Of a stretch of 64,000 nt of DNA, positions 35,516 through 44,535 are shown piece after piece. The stretch spans positions 62,001 through 126,000 of the forward strand of contig CAZFSM010000008.1 in NCBI GenBank assembly GCA_964521625.1, read 5' to 3'. This DNA is from UBA1444 sp964521625 (GTDB lineage Bacteria > Bacillota > Negativicutes > UBA1444). Below the pieces are notes generated by a model, which worked only from the letters and a program-made list of their open reading frames with translations, ran no database searches and was not told the DNA's origin. How positions within the stretch are numbered: position 1 is the stretch's first letter; every line of letters starts with the position of its first letter. The translations under genes and the position numbers were made by a program.

Positions 35516-36603
35516 TGTTTCGCCACCTCCGCCAGGCTTTTCGCATCGAACCACAGCAGATCGCGGAAACTGATTGTGCAGGACTCGTCCTCTTTAAACA
35601 AAAGACCTTTGGACATGGCCTCGTGGGTCTCTATACTGGTTCGCAGGTGGGCCCCGTCGACCTCGATCAGATAGTCGATCATCGAACCCAGGAAACTGGC
35701 GCGTTTAATCGTGCCGCGCAGGCCGGTTCCCAGTGGGGCAAGCTGCACGTCGGAGGGGCGAAAGCCGGCCACCCAGTTGGCTGCATTGCCTTGGGGGGAA
35801 GCCCAGGGAACGAGCTGTTCGCCGTTGCCCACAAGGAAAGATTCACCGACCTGTCGCACCGGCATGAAATTCGCAATACCCATGAAATTAAAGACAAAGG
35901 AATCAGCTGGCTGTTCAAAAATTTCCCACGGATTGCCAATCTGCCGGATCCGGCCCTCGTTATCCATAATGGCCATACGATCTGACAGGGCCAAGGCGAT
36001 TTCTTGATCGTGCGTAACATAAAGAACGGTTATATTTAGTTTGCGCTGCAGTTCTTTGATTTCAAACCGCATCTCCTCACGCAGATTGGCATCAAGATTG
36101 GTCAACGGCTCGTCGAGCAGCATCAACGAAGAGTTGGCGACAATGGCGCGAGCCAGCGCCACCCGCTGCTGTTGCCCGCCGGAAAGTTCCGATGGCAGGC
36201 GGTGCGCCAGGTTACCCATTCCGACCATCTCCAGCGTTTCCATGACTCGGTTTATGAGTTCATCTTTTGGCGTTTTGGCAATTTTTAATGGAAAGCCGAC
36301 ATTATCAAACACCGTCATATGAGGCCAAACCGCGTAATCCTGAAACACTACGCCGATCCCACGGCTGTCCGGGGAAAGATTGATCCCCGCGACCGGGTCC
36401 GAAACGACCTGATTATCAATCAATATTCTGCCGGCATCGGGAGTTTCAAATCCGGCAATCATTCTGAGCAGTACGGTTTTGCCGCAGCCAGACGGTCCCA
36501 ACAGGGTAAAACACTCGCCTTTTTCAATCGAGAGTGTCAGGTCTTTGTGTACCTGATGCTTGTCATAGCTTTTTGCTAACCCTTCAACGCGAATTATTTC
36601 CAT
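35512..36603 (-). CDS. ABC importer ATPase (first copy; FbpC/PotA type)
   Basis: 363 residues. Walker A GPSGCGKTV, VFQDYAVWPH, canonical signature LSGGQQQRVALARA, Walker B LMLLDEPLT, VTHDQ, and a C-terminal TOBE region (after residue 240) that may sense substrate. Energises the fused permease encoded next. A GC-rich hairpin separates it from the substrate-binding protein gene upstream. Confidence 0.93.
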   Translation of the reverse strand: MEIIRVEGLAKSYDKHQVHKDLTLSIEKGECFTLLGPSGCGKTVLLRMIAGFETPDAGRILIDNQVVSDPVAGINLSPDSRGIGVVFQDYAVWPHMTVFDNVGFPLKIAKTPKDELINRVMETLEMVGMGNLAHRLPSELSGGQQQRVALARAIVANSSLMLLDEPLTNLDANLREEMRFEIKELQRKLNITVLYVTHDQEIALALSDRMAIMDNEGRIRQIGNPWEIFEQPADSFVFNFMGIANFMPVRQVGESFLVGNGEQLVPWASPQGNAANWVAGFRPSDVQLAPLGTGLRGTIKRASFLGSMIDYLIEVDGAHLRTSIETHEAMSKGLLFKEDESCTISFRDLLWFDAKSLAEVAKQ

Positions 36604-36645
36604 ACTCGCCCCTCACTTAATAATCATCAAACTGATCAATAAAAC

Positions 36646-36675
36646 GCGGCGGAACGAATGAATCCGTCCCGCCGC
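36646..36675 (-). terminator. GC-rich hairpin between binding protein and transporter genes
   Basis: GCGGCGG/CCGCCGC with an internal ACG/CGT pairing, followed on the minus strand by GTTTTATT. Such hairpins usually partly stop transcription or stabilise the upstream mRNA, giving more binding protein than transporter. Confidence 0.65.
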
Positions 36676-36700
36676 AACAAGCCGGATGCGATGCGTGAAG

Positions 36701-37738
36701 CTATTTTTTGCCTTGTAGCGTGTCTGTAAATTGTTTGATCACTGTTTTTTTGGAGTCCTGCATCTTGACATAGTCGATCTTGATCGAGCGTTTCAAAGCT
36801 TCCTCCGCAGGTGGCAATTTCAATTTTTCCGGGCTGGGGACATCTTTGCGGACCGATAGCGTGCCTTCTTCGGCAATCAGCACTTGCGCTTCTTTACTCA
36901 GCAGATAGTCGACAAATTTTTTCGCCGCGTCAATGTTTTTGCCGCCCTTGAAAATAGCCACAGGACTGGGAGCGATCAACAGTTCCGGCGGGTAATAAAG
37001 CGCAATGTGGGCGCCTTTTTTGATTTTGTCGTAGGTGATGTAATCGACGGCCAGACTGGCGGCGAGTTCACCCGAGGCAGTGTCGTCCACGACCTGACCG
37101 GAGCCTTTGCCGATGCGGGCCTGATTGGCGCGTAGTTTTTCGAAGAAGGGCCAGCCGAACTGTTTTTCCAGCAGAGCCACGCTCATGTAAGCTGTTCCAG
37201 AGAGAGCAGGGTCGGCGATGCCGAAGGCTCCTTTGTATTCGGGCTTGAACAAATCAGACCACTGCGTGGGCGGGGTCTTGATCTTGTCAGTATTGATCGC
37301 GATGCCGAGCGTGCCGAGACGGGCTGCGGTGAAGTAACCGTCATAGTCGTCAAAGGGATTCAGGATCTCTTTAATCAGCGGGGTTTTATATTGCTCCAGC
37401 ATGCCTTCTTTTTTCATGTTGTAGAAGTCAGGTACCTCGCTGGTCCAGATAATATCGGCCAGGATTTTGCCGCTCTGTCGTTCTGCCGCAATCTTGGCCA
37501 TCAGTTTGCCAGCGCCAGCCGACTGATAATCGACCTCGATGCCGGGGTTCTTCTTTTTGAAACCTTCCACAATCCCGCCAATCAACGATTCTTTCATGGA
37601 AGTGTAAATGATCAGCTTGTTGCCGCCGGCTGCCGGCGTTGCAGGAGCTGCCGCCTTTTTGTCGCCGCCGCCGCAACCTGTGAGCAGTAGGATGGAGACC
37701 ATCATGGTTGCTAATAGTAATGCGATTTTTTTACTCAT
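36701..37738 (-). CDS. ABC importer substrate-binding lipoprotein (AfuA/FbpA-like)
   Basis: 345 residues. Lipoprotein signal with lipobox LLTGC (Cys at about 22), then a two-lobed binding fold: LIIYTSMKESLIGGIVEGFKKKNPGIEVDYQSAGAG, ADIIWTSEVP, GTLGIAINTDK, then a SPVAIFKGGKN segment and DYLLSKEAQ hinge region. Homologues bind ferric iron, phosphonates, spermidine or sugar phosphates. The Tyr pair that binds iron in FbpA is not obvious, so an organic anion is equally possible. GGGAGG precedes the start. It is the first gene of the transporter operon and follows the TCS genes. Confidence 0.9.
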   Translation of the reverse strand: MSKKIALLLATMMVSILLLTGCGGGDKKAAAPATPAAGGNKLIIYTSMKESLIGGIVEGFKKKNPGIEVDYQSAGAGKLMAKIAAERQSGKILADIIWTSEVPDFYNMKKEGMLEQYKTPLIKEILNPFDDYDGYFTAARLGTLGIAINTDKIKTPPTQWSDLFKPEYKGAFGIADPALSGTAYMSVALLEKQFGWPFFEKLRANQARIGKGSGQVVDDTASGELAASLAVDYITYDKIKKGAHIALYYPPELLIAPSPVAIFKGGKNIDAAKKFVDYLLSKEAQVLIAEEGTLSVRKDVPSPEKLKLPPAEEALKRSIKIDYVKMQDSKKTVIKQFTDTLQGKK

Positions 37739-37813
37739 TTTGCCGATTTCCTCCCTTGCTTATAACCTTTTACCATCGATCACACAGGTTGCCCTATGCT
37801 AATTAACATAATT

Positions 37814-37830
37814 GTCGCACAAGTCGCGAC
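37814..37830. promoter_or_regulatory. Inverted repeat in SBP promoter region
   Basis: GTCGC-N7-GCGAC, 76 bp before the SBP start and 42 bp after the response-regulator stop. A NarL-type regulator could bind such a site; the evidence is symmetry and position only. Confidence 0.35.
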
Positions 37831-37872
37831 TGAGTGATAGCGGAAGAATCCATAATGCTTATGTAGGATTTT

Positions 37873-38571
37873 TTACACCTTGGTTGTAGGAAAATTGATT
37901 TCTATCGCATCGGCATCTGTCAACATCTTGTATTTTATTGCGTAATTTACCAGGTCGCTTTTTCGCGTCGCTTTGATTTTCGCCATAATTCTCACTTTAT
38001 ACGTATCCACTGTCTTGATGCTTAAGCATAGTTTTGTCGCCACTTCTGACAAGGAATGGCCGCGAACAATCAGCCGCAATACATCTCTTTCGCGCGGGCT
38101 AAGCAGCGTAAAAGGCTCGTTTTCATCCGGCACTGGTTTTTCGGCATGGATCAACGCATTAAGCAGAATGTCGGAATCTTTCTGGGCGAGATAGAATCCG
38201 CCATTGCGTACGGTGCTGATTGCTTTGTACAAATCGGTATCCGCGGCGCTTTTATGCACATAGGCAGAAGCTCCCGATGTCATCGCTTCTTTGATATAGG
38301 TTTCATCTTCGTGCATCGAGAGAACGATGATTTTCGTTTTGGGGTAGCGGCTTTTTACTTCTTTCATACACTCCAGTCCGTTCATTTTCGCCATCGACAG
38401 ATCCAGCAGCAGCAGGTCTGGTTGCTTTTGACTGAAAAAAGCGAGGGCTTCTTCGCCATCTGCCGCCTCACCGATCACTTCCAGTTCGGCATAACGTTGC
38501 AGCAGCAATTTTAGGCCGGCGCGCAGCAGTTGATGATCATCCGCCAATAAAATCGTGGTCTTCTGTTCCAA
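37873..38571 (-). CDS. NarL/FixJ-family response regulator
   Basis: 232 residues. Receiver domain with acidic pair DD (LLADDHQLL, about 10-12), phospho-acceptor D in LLLDLSM (near 56), T/S in VLSMHE and K in VHKSAA; then a LuxR-type HTH (LSPRERDVLRLIVRGHSLSEVATKLCLSIKTVDTYKVRIMAKI, about 155-197). TTG start, 7 nt after AAAGGAGG. It overlaps the end of the kinase gene by 35 nt, so the two are a pair. It lies directly upstream of the ABC importer operon and probably activates it. Confidence 0.93.
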   Translation of the reverse strand: MEQKTTILLADDHQLLRAGLKLLLQRYAELEVIGEAADGEEALAFFSQKQPDLLLLDLSMAKMNGLECMKEVKSRYPKTKIIVLSMHEDETYIKEAMTSGASAYVHKSAADTDLYKAISTVRNGGFYLAQKDSDILLNALIHAEKPVPDENEPFTLLSPRERDVLRLIVRGHSLSEVATKLCLSIKTVDTYKVRIMAKIKATRKSDLVNYAIKYKMLTDADAIEINFPTTKV

Positions 38572-40006
38572 ACAAAGGCCTCCTTTCCCGATTTTGATGC
38601 GGAATCGTGATTACAAGCTCAGCGCCGCCTTCTGCCGATGCGTTATGTTCAAATCGGCCGAACAGCAACTCCACTCTTTCCCGCATACCAAACAAGCCGA
38701 TCCGGTTATTCTGCATCGCTCTCACCAGATCATCGGCAGAAATGCCGCAGCCGTCATCCGCGATGATTAAGGAAATATTGTCTGTGTCATTGTTGAAAAT
38801 AACTCGCACGTTTGCGGCTCCAGAATGTTTCACCACGTTGTTCAGCGCTTCCTGCAAGATACGATATACAGCAATGGCAATATTGCCTTCGATGGGAGCC
38901 CCGCTGTCGCTAGCGGCAAACTGGCTGTTCAATTGATGTCGGTTCGCAAACTGGTCGATGTATTTTTTCATCGCCGGGACCAAGCCCAAATCATCAAGCA
39001 CCGGCGGCCGCAGTTCGATCGCCATTTCGCGCACCTCCTTCAGCAGGCCGGCCGCAACATCGCGCCCAATGCGCAACGCTTCCTTTTGGCTCTCGGTTGT
39101 CGCGTCCTCGGCCAGAATACGCATCGTCAGCATCAATGAAGTGAGCGCCTGGCTTGTCTGATCGTGCAATTCCCGCGACAGTCTTTTTCGCTCGTCTTCT
39201 TGCGCCGTAATCAACTTCTGGATGAGTTGGTTGCGTAGTTGTTCTTTTTCAATCAGTTCTGAAAGCAGATCTTCTTTTTCCTTTGCGGCGCTGATTAAAC
39301 TATGCGTCATTTCATCAAAGGCTTTGGCCAGCTTTCCCACTTCAGCCTGATCTGCAACATTGGAGCGGACCACCAGGTTGCCTTGCGTAATTGCTTCTGC
39401 CGTTTGTACCAATGCATCAATTGGCTGGGTGATTTTTTTGGCAATCGCACTGGAAAGAAATACGGCCAGTATACACACAAGCAGGAAGGCAATGGCGATA
39501 TTGCCGACATGCTGCAGAAGCAGCTGTTTGACAAATGATTCGGTCATGCCGATCCTGACAAACCCCACTGCGCCGTGTTCAATCGGAACGATGATATCTT
39601 GAATTTTCCCTTCATTTGAGGCAAACTGTTTAACCTGTTCTGATGCCGATAGGGACGGCGTATCAAACGATAGAATGCCCTGCGGAATTCCGCCCTGAAA
39701 AGAATGCGCAAGCAAGCGTTTTCCTGCGTCAAAAACCAGAATGTACCGGATATCTTCACTGCTTGCCAACGCTTGCGAAACCAGCTCGTGCAACTGATAG
39801 AAGTCATCCAGCAATATGACGTTGCTGCTGCTCAAAGCAAGGTTGGTTGCCGTATCAATTCCTTGTTTGGTTAGCTGCTGCGAGACGAATTTGTTCATCG
39901 AATCCCAGACAACATAGCCCACCGTGCTGCTCAAAATCACGATGATGAATAGGATGGTAGCAAGAATCCGGTGATAAATCGAGATTCGACCAAGATTGTT
40001 TCTCAT
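38537..40006 (-). CDS. Sensor histidine kinase, NarX/DegS (HisKA_3) type
   Basis: 489 residues. Two TM helices (about 12-33 and 165-190) border a periplasmic sensor domain; then HAMP (AIAKKITQPIDALVQT..QGNLVVR), a coiled coil, the HisKA_3 dimerisation motif SRELHDQTSQALTSL (phospho-His in ELHDQ, near 282) and an HATPase domain (ILQEALNNVVKHSGA, DDGCGI, GLFGMRERVELL). Signals to the NarL-type regulator encoded next. It overlaps the PhnD-like gene by 4 nt, which suggests that the latter delivers the ligand. Confidence 0.93.
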   Translation of the reverse strand: MRNNLGRISIYHRILATILFIIVILSSTVGYVVWDSMNKFVSQQLTKQGIDTATNLALSSSNVILLDDFYQLHELVSQALASSEDIRYILVFDAGKRLLAHSFQGGIPQGILSFDTPSLSASEQVKQFASNEGKIQDIIVPIEHGAVGFVRIGMTESFVKQLLLQHVGNIAIAFLLVCILAVFLSSAIAKKITQPIDALVQTAEAITQGNLVVRSNVADQAEVGKLAKAFDEMTHSLISAAKEKEDLLSELIEKEQLRNQLIQKLITAQEDERKRLSRELHDQTSQALTSLMLTMRILAEDATTESQKEALRIGRDVAAGLLKEVREMAIELRPPVLDDLGLVPAMKKYIDQFANRHQLNSQFAASDSGAPIEGNIAIAVYRILQEALNNVVKHSGAANVRVIFNNDTDNISLIIADDGCGISADDLVRAMQNNRIGLFGMRERVELLFGRFEHNASAEGGAELVITIPHQNRERRPLFGTEDHDFIGG

Positions 40007-40941
40007 GGTTTTATCCGGGCGAAACCCGCCCCGCGTTTTTGTTCATAATAATCCAGATTTGCCGGGATATACTTATCAATCATCAACCCTGCCAAGGCAG
40101 CTTTCCCCTTGGGATCTTCGTGTATAGTGAGCAAACTTTTTCGCAAAGCTTCGCGTTGCGCAGCGTTGACACTTTTGCCGACAACTACAGGACCGGCGCC
40201 AAATGGCGGTGATACCGCGATGATTTTCACTGCGTCGGCGAGTTCAGGCGTTTTTTGCTGGGCCCGGTAATAGATTAAACTGGTGACCGCCGCAGCATCA
40301 ACAAGCTTGGTAGCGACAGCCCGGAAGGATTTCTCATGGTTATAGGTATAAATATAACGGCCAAAAAAGTTCTCCGGTGTTTCTTGTTGCTCTTTCAGCA
40401 TCTCCGCCAAAAAAGTATAGCCGGAATAGCTTAATGGATCAGAAAACGCAATCGTCTTGCCGCGCAAATCAGACAGTGTTTTGGCTTCACTATCCTGGGC
40501 GACAAGCAAAAATCCTTGATTATACGGCTGCCCCATGCGTTGTTGACTGACCAGAACTTCCATTTCGCCAACATTTCTGAAACTGTTGTAGCCGCCGGAA
40601 GAAAAAAACGCCATATCGGCGCCGCCATTCAGGAGTAATACCGCCATCTCGGCATAGCTTTTTCTTTGAATCAAGATAACGGGTCGTTGAATTTTCTCGC
40701 CAAGATAATTGGCAATCGTTCGATAGTGGACAATCGTCTCCTGCGGCAGCAGAATCGAAAAAACAACAATGCGCAGCGCCTGTTTGTCATTGGATAATGC
40801 AGATACAATCGGCGTTGCTGCGACTTTCTTGAAATCAAGAAAGTTTTCCCGCTCCACCGCAGCAAATCTGCAATAGCTTATCCAGCCAACAACAAGCACA
40901 ATCAGCAAAATAATTCCGAGTAAGACCTTGCCCCGTTTCAT
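40003..40941 (-). CDS. PhnD-like periplasmic binding protein, probable sensor partner of kinase
   Basis: 312 residues. N-terminal hydrophobic helix (about 5-24, no Cys lipobox) then a PhnD/SsuA-like binding fold: RIVVFSILLPQETIVHYRTIANYLGEK, GADMAFFSSGGYN, LRGKTIAFSDPLSYSGYTF, and AAVTSLIYYRAQQ. PhnD-like proteins bind phosphate, phosphite or phosphonate. No ABC permease follows; instead it is translationally coupled to a histidine kinase, so it likely acts as an anchored extracytoplasmic sensor rather than a transporter part. Confidence 0.87.
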   Translation of the reverse strand: MKRGKVLLGIILLIVLVVGWISYCRFAAVERENFLDFKKVAATPIVSALSNDKQALRIVVFSILLPQETIVHYRTIANYLGEKIQRPVILIQRKSYAEMAVLLLNGGADMAFFSSGGYNSFRNVGEMEVLVSQQRMGQPYNQGFLLVAQDSEAKTLSDLRGKTIAFSDPLSYSGYTFLAEMLKEQQETPENFFGRYIYTYNHEKSFRAVATKLVDAAAVTSLIYYRAQQKTPELADAVKIIAVSPPFGAGPVVVGKSVNAAQREALRKSLLTIHEDPKGKAALAGLMIDKYIPANLDYYEQKRGAGFARIKP

Positions 40942-41040
40942 CTTTCACCTCGAAGCCTTGTCAATATTTCCAACCATAATACAATATTATACACGATTAT
41001 ACACGAATATTATGAATTTTCGCCAATATAACGCGAATAA

Positions 41041-41091
41041 TCAAAACAACAAAGAGTCCTGTTTCCTTGAAGAAGCAGGACTCTTTGTTGT
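41041..41091 (-). terminator. Terminator after DUF1036 gene
   Basis: ACAACAAAGAGTCCTG and its complement form a 16-bp stem, followed on the minus strand by TTTTGATT. Confidence 0.87.
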
Positions 41092-41128
41092 AGTTGTCTC
41101 GGTTCAGGTCATCACTTTAACCACATTA

Positions 41129-41587
41129 TTATGGAGTGTATTCAACATGGCCGTCGACAATCTCGTAATTGGCAAAGTATACTTTGCGGCGGTTCTTGCC
41201 GGCAGGTGCGGCATCGGGCCCCAGGTAATCAAAGCGGTCGTTGATTACAATTCGCGCTACTGACCGGGGATAGCCTTCACCGCCAAACGTGGCCTCACTG
41301 GTATAGGAATAAAGATAAACATTGATTTTGGCGGTCGAATCGTTGAAGTTGATATGCCTGACACTTTGCGGTTCGACAGCCCACCAGCCGTGGGTCCGCC
41401 AGTCGCCGGCACTGTCGCTCCACTCCAGACTGGCGACGAACAATTTTTGGGAGTAATTATTGGTGACATGAAGTGTGTAGGCCAGCGCTTGGGTAGGAAG
41501 TGTTGCGGCAAAAATCGTTACCAAGCATAAGGCAATCAATAATCTGGACAAACCGAATCTCGCTTTTCTCATCCGATAAAACCTCAT
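41129..41587 (-). CDS. Exported DUF1036-family protein
   Basis: About 152 residues. A signal peptide (LIALCLVTIFAATLPTQALA) precedes a small beta domain with the DUF1036 pattern: TLHVTNNYSQKLFVASLEW, WRTHGWWAVEP, VYLYSYTSEATFGGEGYP. DUF1036 proteins are small exported proteins of unknown function. The start is ambiguous between ATG 41587 (GAGAGAG upstream), ATG 41572 and the longer ORF to 41617; the first is chosen on ribosome-site spacing. Single gene. Confidence 0.8.
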   Translation of the reverse strand: MRFYRMRKARFGLSRLLIALCLVTIFAATLPTQALAYTLHVTNNYSQKLFVASLEWSDSAGDWRTHGWWAVEPQSVRHINFNDSTAKINVYLYSYTSEATFGGEGYPRSVARIVINDRFDYLGPDAAPAGKNRRKVYFANYEIVDGHVEYTP

Positions 41588-41805
41588 TTCAATTCTCTCT
41601 CCGTGAACGTCGCACATTGTTGCAGCTAAATTATATGCGGACGGTGCGGTTCATAGATACTATCCAATCGTATAGTATTTCAAATGTATACGTTCGGATA
41701 GTATCCAATTGCACTGCGATATTCTATGCTAAATACAATGGGATCATGTATTGTTGGGACTGTTATGGTTACCTGCACAATAAAACTTTAGAAAAGAGGG
41801 ATAGC

Positions 41806-42417
41806 ATGAGTAAAAGACTGCTTGGCATGTTGGTTTTGGCGATGTTTCTGTTGACAATTTTAAATGGTTGCGGTGGTGGGTCAAAACCTGCGTCTGCTGG
41901 GCAACCGACGCCAGTTCCACAAGCCAAAACTGCTGCAACCAATCCGGAGATGTTTGTTGTTGGTAACGGAAAAATAGGCTTATTCCATAAAAACATGTCG
42001 GTTGTGGAAGCAAAAAAGTTGATTGCCGGGACATACGGCGGGAGATTCGTGGAAGCCACGGAACCGGCCGGCGAAGGAACAACGGCGAGCGTGATCAATG
42101 CATATTTTAATGGCGCGCCTGATAAACAGCCGTCGTTAAAATTTATCTTGAGCAGTAAAGGCGATATCTACCGGGTTGAAGCTTTGTCGCCGGAATTTAT
42201 GGCGGCGAAGGGGTTGCATGTAGGTTCGACCTGGACGGAAATCCGCCAGGCTTACCCACAGGCCAAAGTGACGGTTGAAGGCGGCGTCGCTTTTTTTGCG
42301 CCGGAAAATGTGACTTGCAGACTAAAAGCGAAAACCACGGTTGATTGGTGGAAACAGAAAGGCGATGAGGCGAATCCGCCGGATGATTTGACGATCGTCA
42401 GCTTATTTACCTATTAA
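41806..42417 (+). CDS. Putative lipoprotein of unknown function
   Basis: 203 residues. N-terminal MSKRLLGMLVLAMFLLTILNGC gives a lipoprotein signal peptide with Cys about residue 22, then a Gly/Pro/Ala-rich linker and a domain of about 150 residues ending in TIVSLFTY. A GSTWTEIRQAYPQAKV stretch resembles motifs of other envelope lipoproteins, where a conserved helix tracks charge, but no family was identified. GAGGG precedes the ATG. Monocistronic, ending at a strong terminator. Confidence 0.75.
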   Translation: MSKRLLGMLVLAMFLLTILNGCGGGSKPASAGQPTPVPQAKTAATNPEMFVVGNGKIGLFHKNMSVVEAKKLIAGTYGGRFVEATEPAGEGTTASVINAYFNGAPDKQPSLKFILSSKGDIYRVEALSPEFMAAKGLHVGSTWTEIRQAYPQAKVTVEGGVAFFAPENVTCRLKAKTTVDWWKQKGDEANPPDDLTIVSLFTY

Positions 42418-42439
42418 TACTGTGCATGATCATTAGAAT

Positions 42440-42488
42440 TAGAATAGAAAGAGCTGTGTCAGATTATGACACAGCTCTTTCTATTCTA
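42440..42488 (+). terminator. Terminator after lipoprotein gene
   Basis: TAGAATAGAAAGAGCTGTG.. and its complement form a 22-bp perfect stem with a 5-nt GATTA loop; the 3' arm ends in a T-rich run. Confidence 0.88.
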
Positions 42489-42520
42489 GCAGCGAAAGTG
42501 TCCGCATTTTTCGCCAGGCA

Positions 42521-42530
42521 GTGGTATAAT
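42521..42530 (+). promoter_or_regulatory. Extended -10 promoter of the solenoid-MoxR-VWA operon
   Basis: TGGTATAAT (TGn then TATAAT at 42525-42530) with no good -35, about 50 nt before the first gene of the operon. Confidence 0.5.
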
Positions 42531-42579
42531 TGTTTTGTTTAGACTAAATCCAAAATAATAGCAGAAGGAATGTAGCAAG

Positions 42580-43389
42580 ATGGAGCAAGCAAAACTGCTG
42601 GAAATCATCCGGATCAATCCGAATGCAATTGCTCATATCGAAAATCTCACCGATGCGATGAAGCTGTTGGCCGTTCGCAAAAATGGCTTGACTTTACAAT
42701 ATATAGACTCGCCAAGCCGCGAGATGCAGCAAGCGGCAATGGATAACAATGTCCGGGCGATTCAATTTATCGCGGGCCCGACAGAAGAGATGCAGATCCA
42801 AGCGATCACGGATGGCTGGATCAATTTGGCGTACATAAAGAATCCGTCGGCAGACCTGATAAAACTCGCAATCGAACAGGCGGGCTGGGCGATAAAATAT
42901 GCGCAAAATCCAAGCGAAGAACTGCAACTGCTGGCAGTCGGCAAAAACTTCGACTCGATTCGTTTTATCGCCAACCCAAGCGAAAGGGTGCAACTAGCCT
43001 CTGTAAACATAAGTTATGAAGCGCTGCGATATATAAAAATCCCCACCCCGGCTGTAGAGCTTGTCGCAATCAGACAGAATGAGCAGGCGATCCGGTTTAT
43101 CACTGATTTGGATAAAAATAAACTATTAGCCTTTTTGCGCGTGAATATTTTAGTGATCAATTACGGGTTGGCAAAAGTTGAAATCACTACCGAAGAATTG
43201 GCGGCAGTTTTGCAGGCGGCTTTGGCTGATGACGAAGTGCCGGAAAAATATGTCAGGGATTCTTTAAATTGCAGTGCGATCGACAAGACCAGCGACCGAT
43301 TTCCCCTCGACAAGCTCATGTTTATCTATCAATATGGCAGTAAAAAGGCGAAAAGAATCGCCGTAGATGAAAAATTAAAGATGAGGTAG
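42580..43389 (+). CDS. Alpha-solenoid protein of 22-residue repeats, function unknown
   Basis: 269 residues. At least eight regular 22-residue repeats fill residues 5-180, each of the form L-A-(V/I)-x-x-N-x-x-A-I-x-(Y/F)-I-x-N-P-S-x-E-(M/L)-Q, e.g. QYIDSPSREMQQAAM and KYAQNPSEELQLLAV. The pattern predicts a right-handed helical solenoid like DUF4116/LRV or HEAT repeats, suited to binding a protein. The last 80 residues are non-repetitive. First gene of an operon with a MoxR ATPase (12 nt downstream) and a VWA protein, so it may be an adaptor or substrate receptor for them. Confidence 0.75.
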   Translation: MEQAKLLEIIRINPNAIAHIENLTDAMKLLAVRKNGLTLQYIDSPSREMQQAAMDNNVRAIQFIAGPTEEMQIQAITDGWINLAYIKNPSADLIKLAIEQAGWAIKYAQNPSEELQLLAVGKNFDSIRFIANPSERVQLASVNISYEALRYIKIPTPAVELVAIRQNEQAIRFITDLDKNKLLAFLRVNILVINYGLAKVEITTEELAAVLQAALADDEVPEKYVRDSLNCSAIDKTSDRFPLDKLMFIYQYGSKKAKRIAVDEKLKMR

Positions 43390-43401
43390 GCAGGCGAAAC
43401 G

Positions 43402-44529
43402 ATGAATTATTCGGATACACTAAAAAGCGTCGATTTGGTGCTGGCGACCGGCGAGGTCCCCTTAATCGTCGGCGAGACCGGCATCGGCAAAACCGCCTTG
43501 GCCAAAGAGCTGGCGGAGGCCAATGACTGGAGCCTGATCGTGATCGACGGCAACCTGCTGAAAGAAGGCGAAATCGGCGGCTTGCCAACGATTGAGCCGT
43601 ATACAAGGCTGAATCGCAAAGGCGATAAAGTGGAGAAGAAGGCGACCGTCTATGCCGTGCATCACAAACTGCGGGAAATCGACGCGGAAATCGCCCAAGG
43701 TCAGACCGTGCTGTTGTTTATCGATGAGATCAACCGCTGTGAACATACCGTACAGCAGGAACTGATGAATTTGATATTGAACCGGGAGATCAACGGCTAT
43801 ACGCTGCCGGCCGGAGTAAAAATCATTGCCGCGATGAACCCGTCTAGTAAATACGGCTCGGATTTTGACTATCGGGTTGTCGAGATGGATGTCGCGCAAG
43901 AAAATCGCTTTGTCTGGCTATATATGGAGCCGGATTATTTGCAGTGGTTGGACTGGGCAGCCCTGGCCGGACTTGAGCCAAAGGTGATTGAGTTTATTTC
44001 GACCTTTCCGGAATACCTGCTAAAAATCAATGAAGATGATATCCGGGCAACGCCGCGTAGTTATGAGCGAATCTCCGGCCTGTACAAGATTTATCGGCAG
44101 AATAAGGAGTCGGTGCCGCGGTCCGTATTTTTAAATGTTCTGCGCGGCAATGTCGGTCGAGTGATTGCCGAAGAATTTGCCAGTTTTGTTGAAACCGACC
44201 AACAAGCGCTGATTTCTTTTGCCGATGTCTTTTCCGCTGATTTGTTGCCGACGGCGGTGATCGAAAAAGTAAAAAAAGAAAGCCATACCCGGCTGTATCT
44301 ATCGGCAAAGAACATTTTGAAAACCCTGGCCGATGAGATAAACCAGGGGAACGTTGATGAAAATGAGCGGATCAGCCGGCTGATTGCTTTTTTAAAATTG
44401 TTCCCGGTCGATTTGATGATCGGCATCATGAAAGATATGAAAAACAGCTATCCAATGGTGTATAACCATGCCATTGAGAATGAAGCTTTTGTCGAAGCCT
44501 ACTTTTCTACCTATAGCGCGATCCGGTAA
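43402..44529 (+). CDS. MoxR-type AAA+ ATPase
   Basis: 375 residues. Walker A GETGIGKTALAKEL (about 22-35), Walker B LLFIDEINRC (about 108-117), sensor 1 IIAAMNPS (near 145), arginine region ENRF, and a C-terminal lid. MoxR ATPases act with VWA-domain partners as chaperones that insert metals or remodel large enzyme complexes. Immediately precedes the VWA gene (6 nt) and follows the solenoid gene, forming a three-part operon. Substrate complex unknown. Confidence 0.9.
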   Translation: MNYSDTLKSVDLVLATGEVPLIVGETGIGKTALAKELAEANDWSLIVIDGNLLKEGEIGGLPTIEPYTRLNRKGDKVEKKATVYAVHHKLREIDAEIAQGQTVLLFIDEINRCEHTVQQELMNLILNREINGYTLPAGVKIIAAMNPSSKYGSDFDYRVVEMDVAQENRFVWLYMEPDYLQWLDWAALAGLEPKVIEFISTFPEYLLKINEDDIRATPRSYERISGLYKIYRQNKESVPRSVFLNVLRGNVGRVIAEEFASFVETDQQALISFADVFSADLLPTAVIEKVKKESHTRLYLSAKNILKTLADEINQGNVDENERISRLIAFLKLFPVDLMIGIMKDMKNSYPMVYNHAIENEAFVEAYFSTYSAIR

Positions 44530-44535
44530 TCAAAC

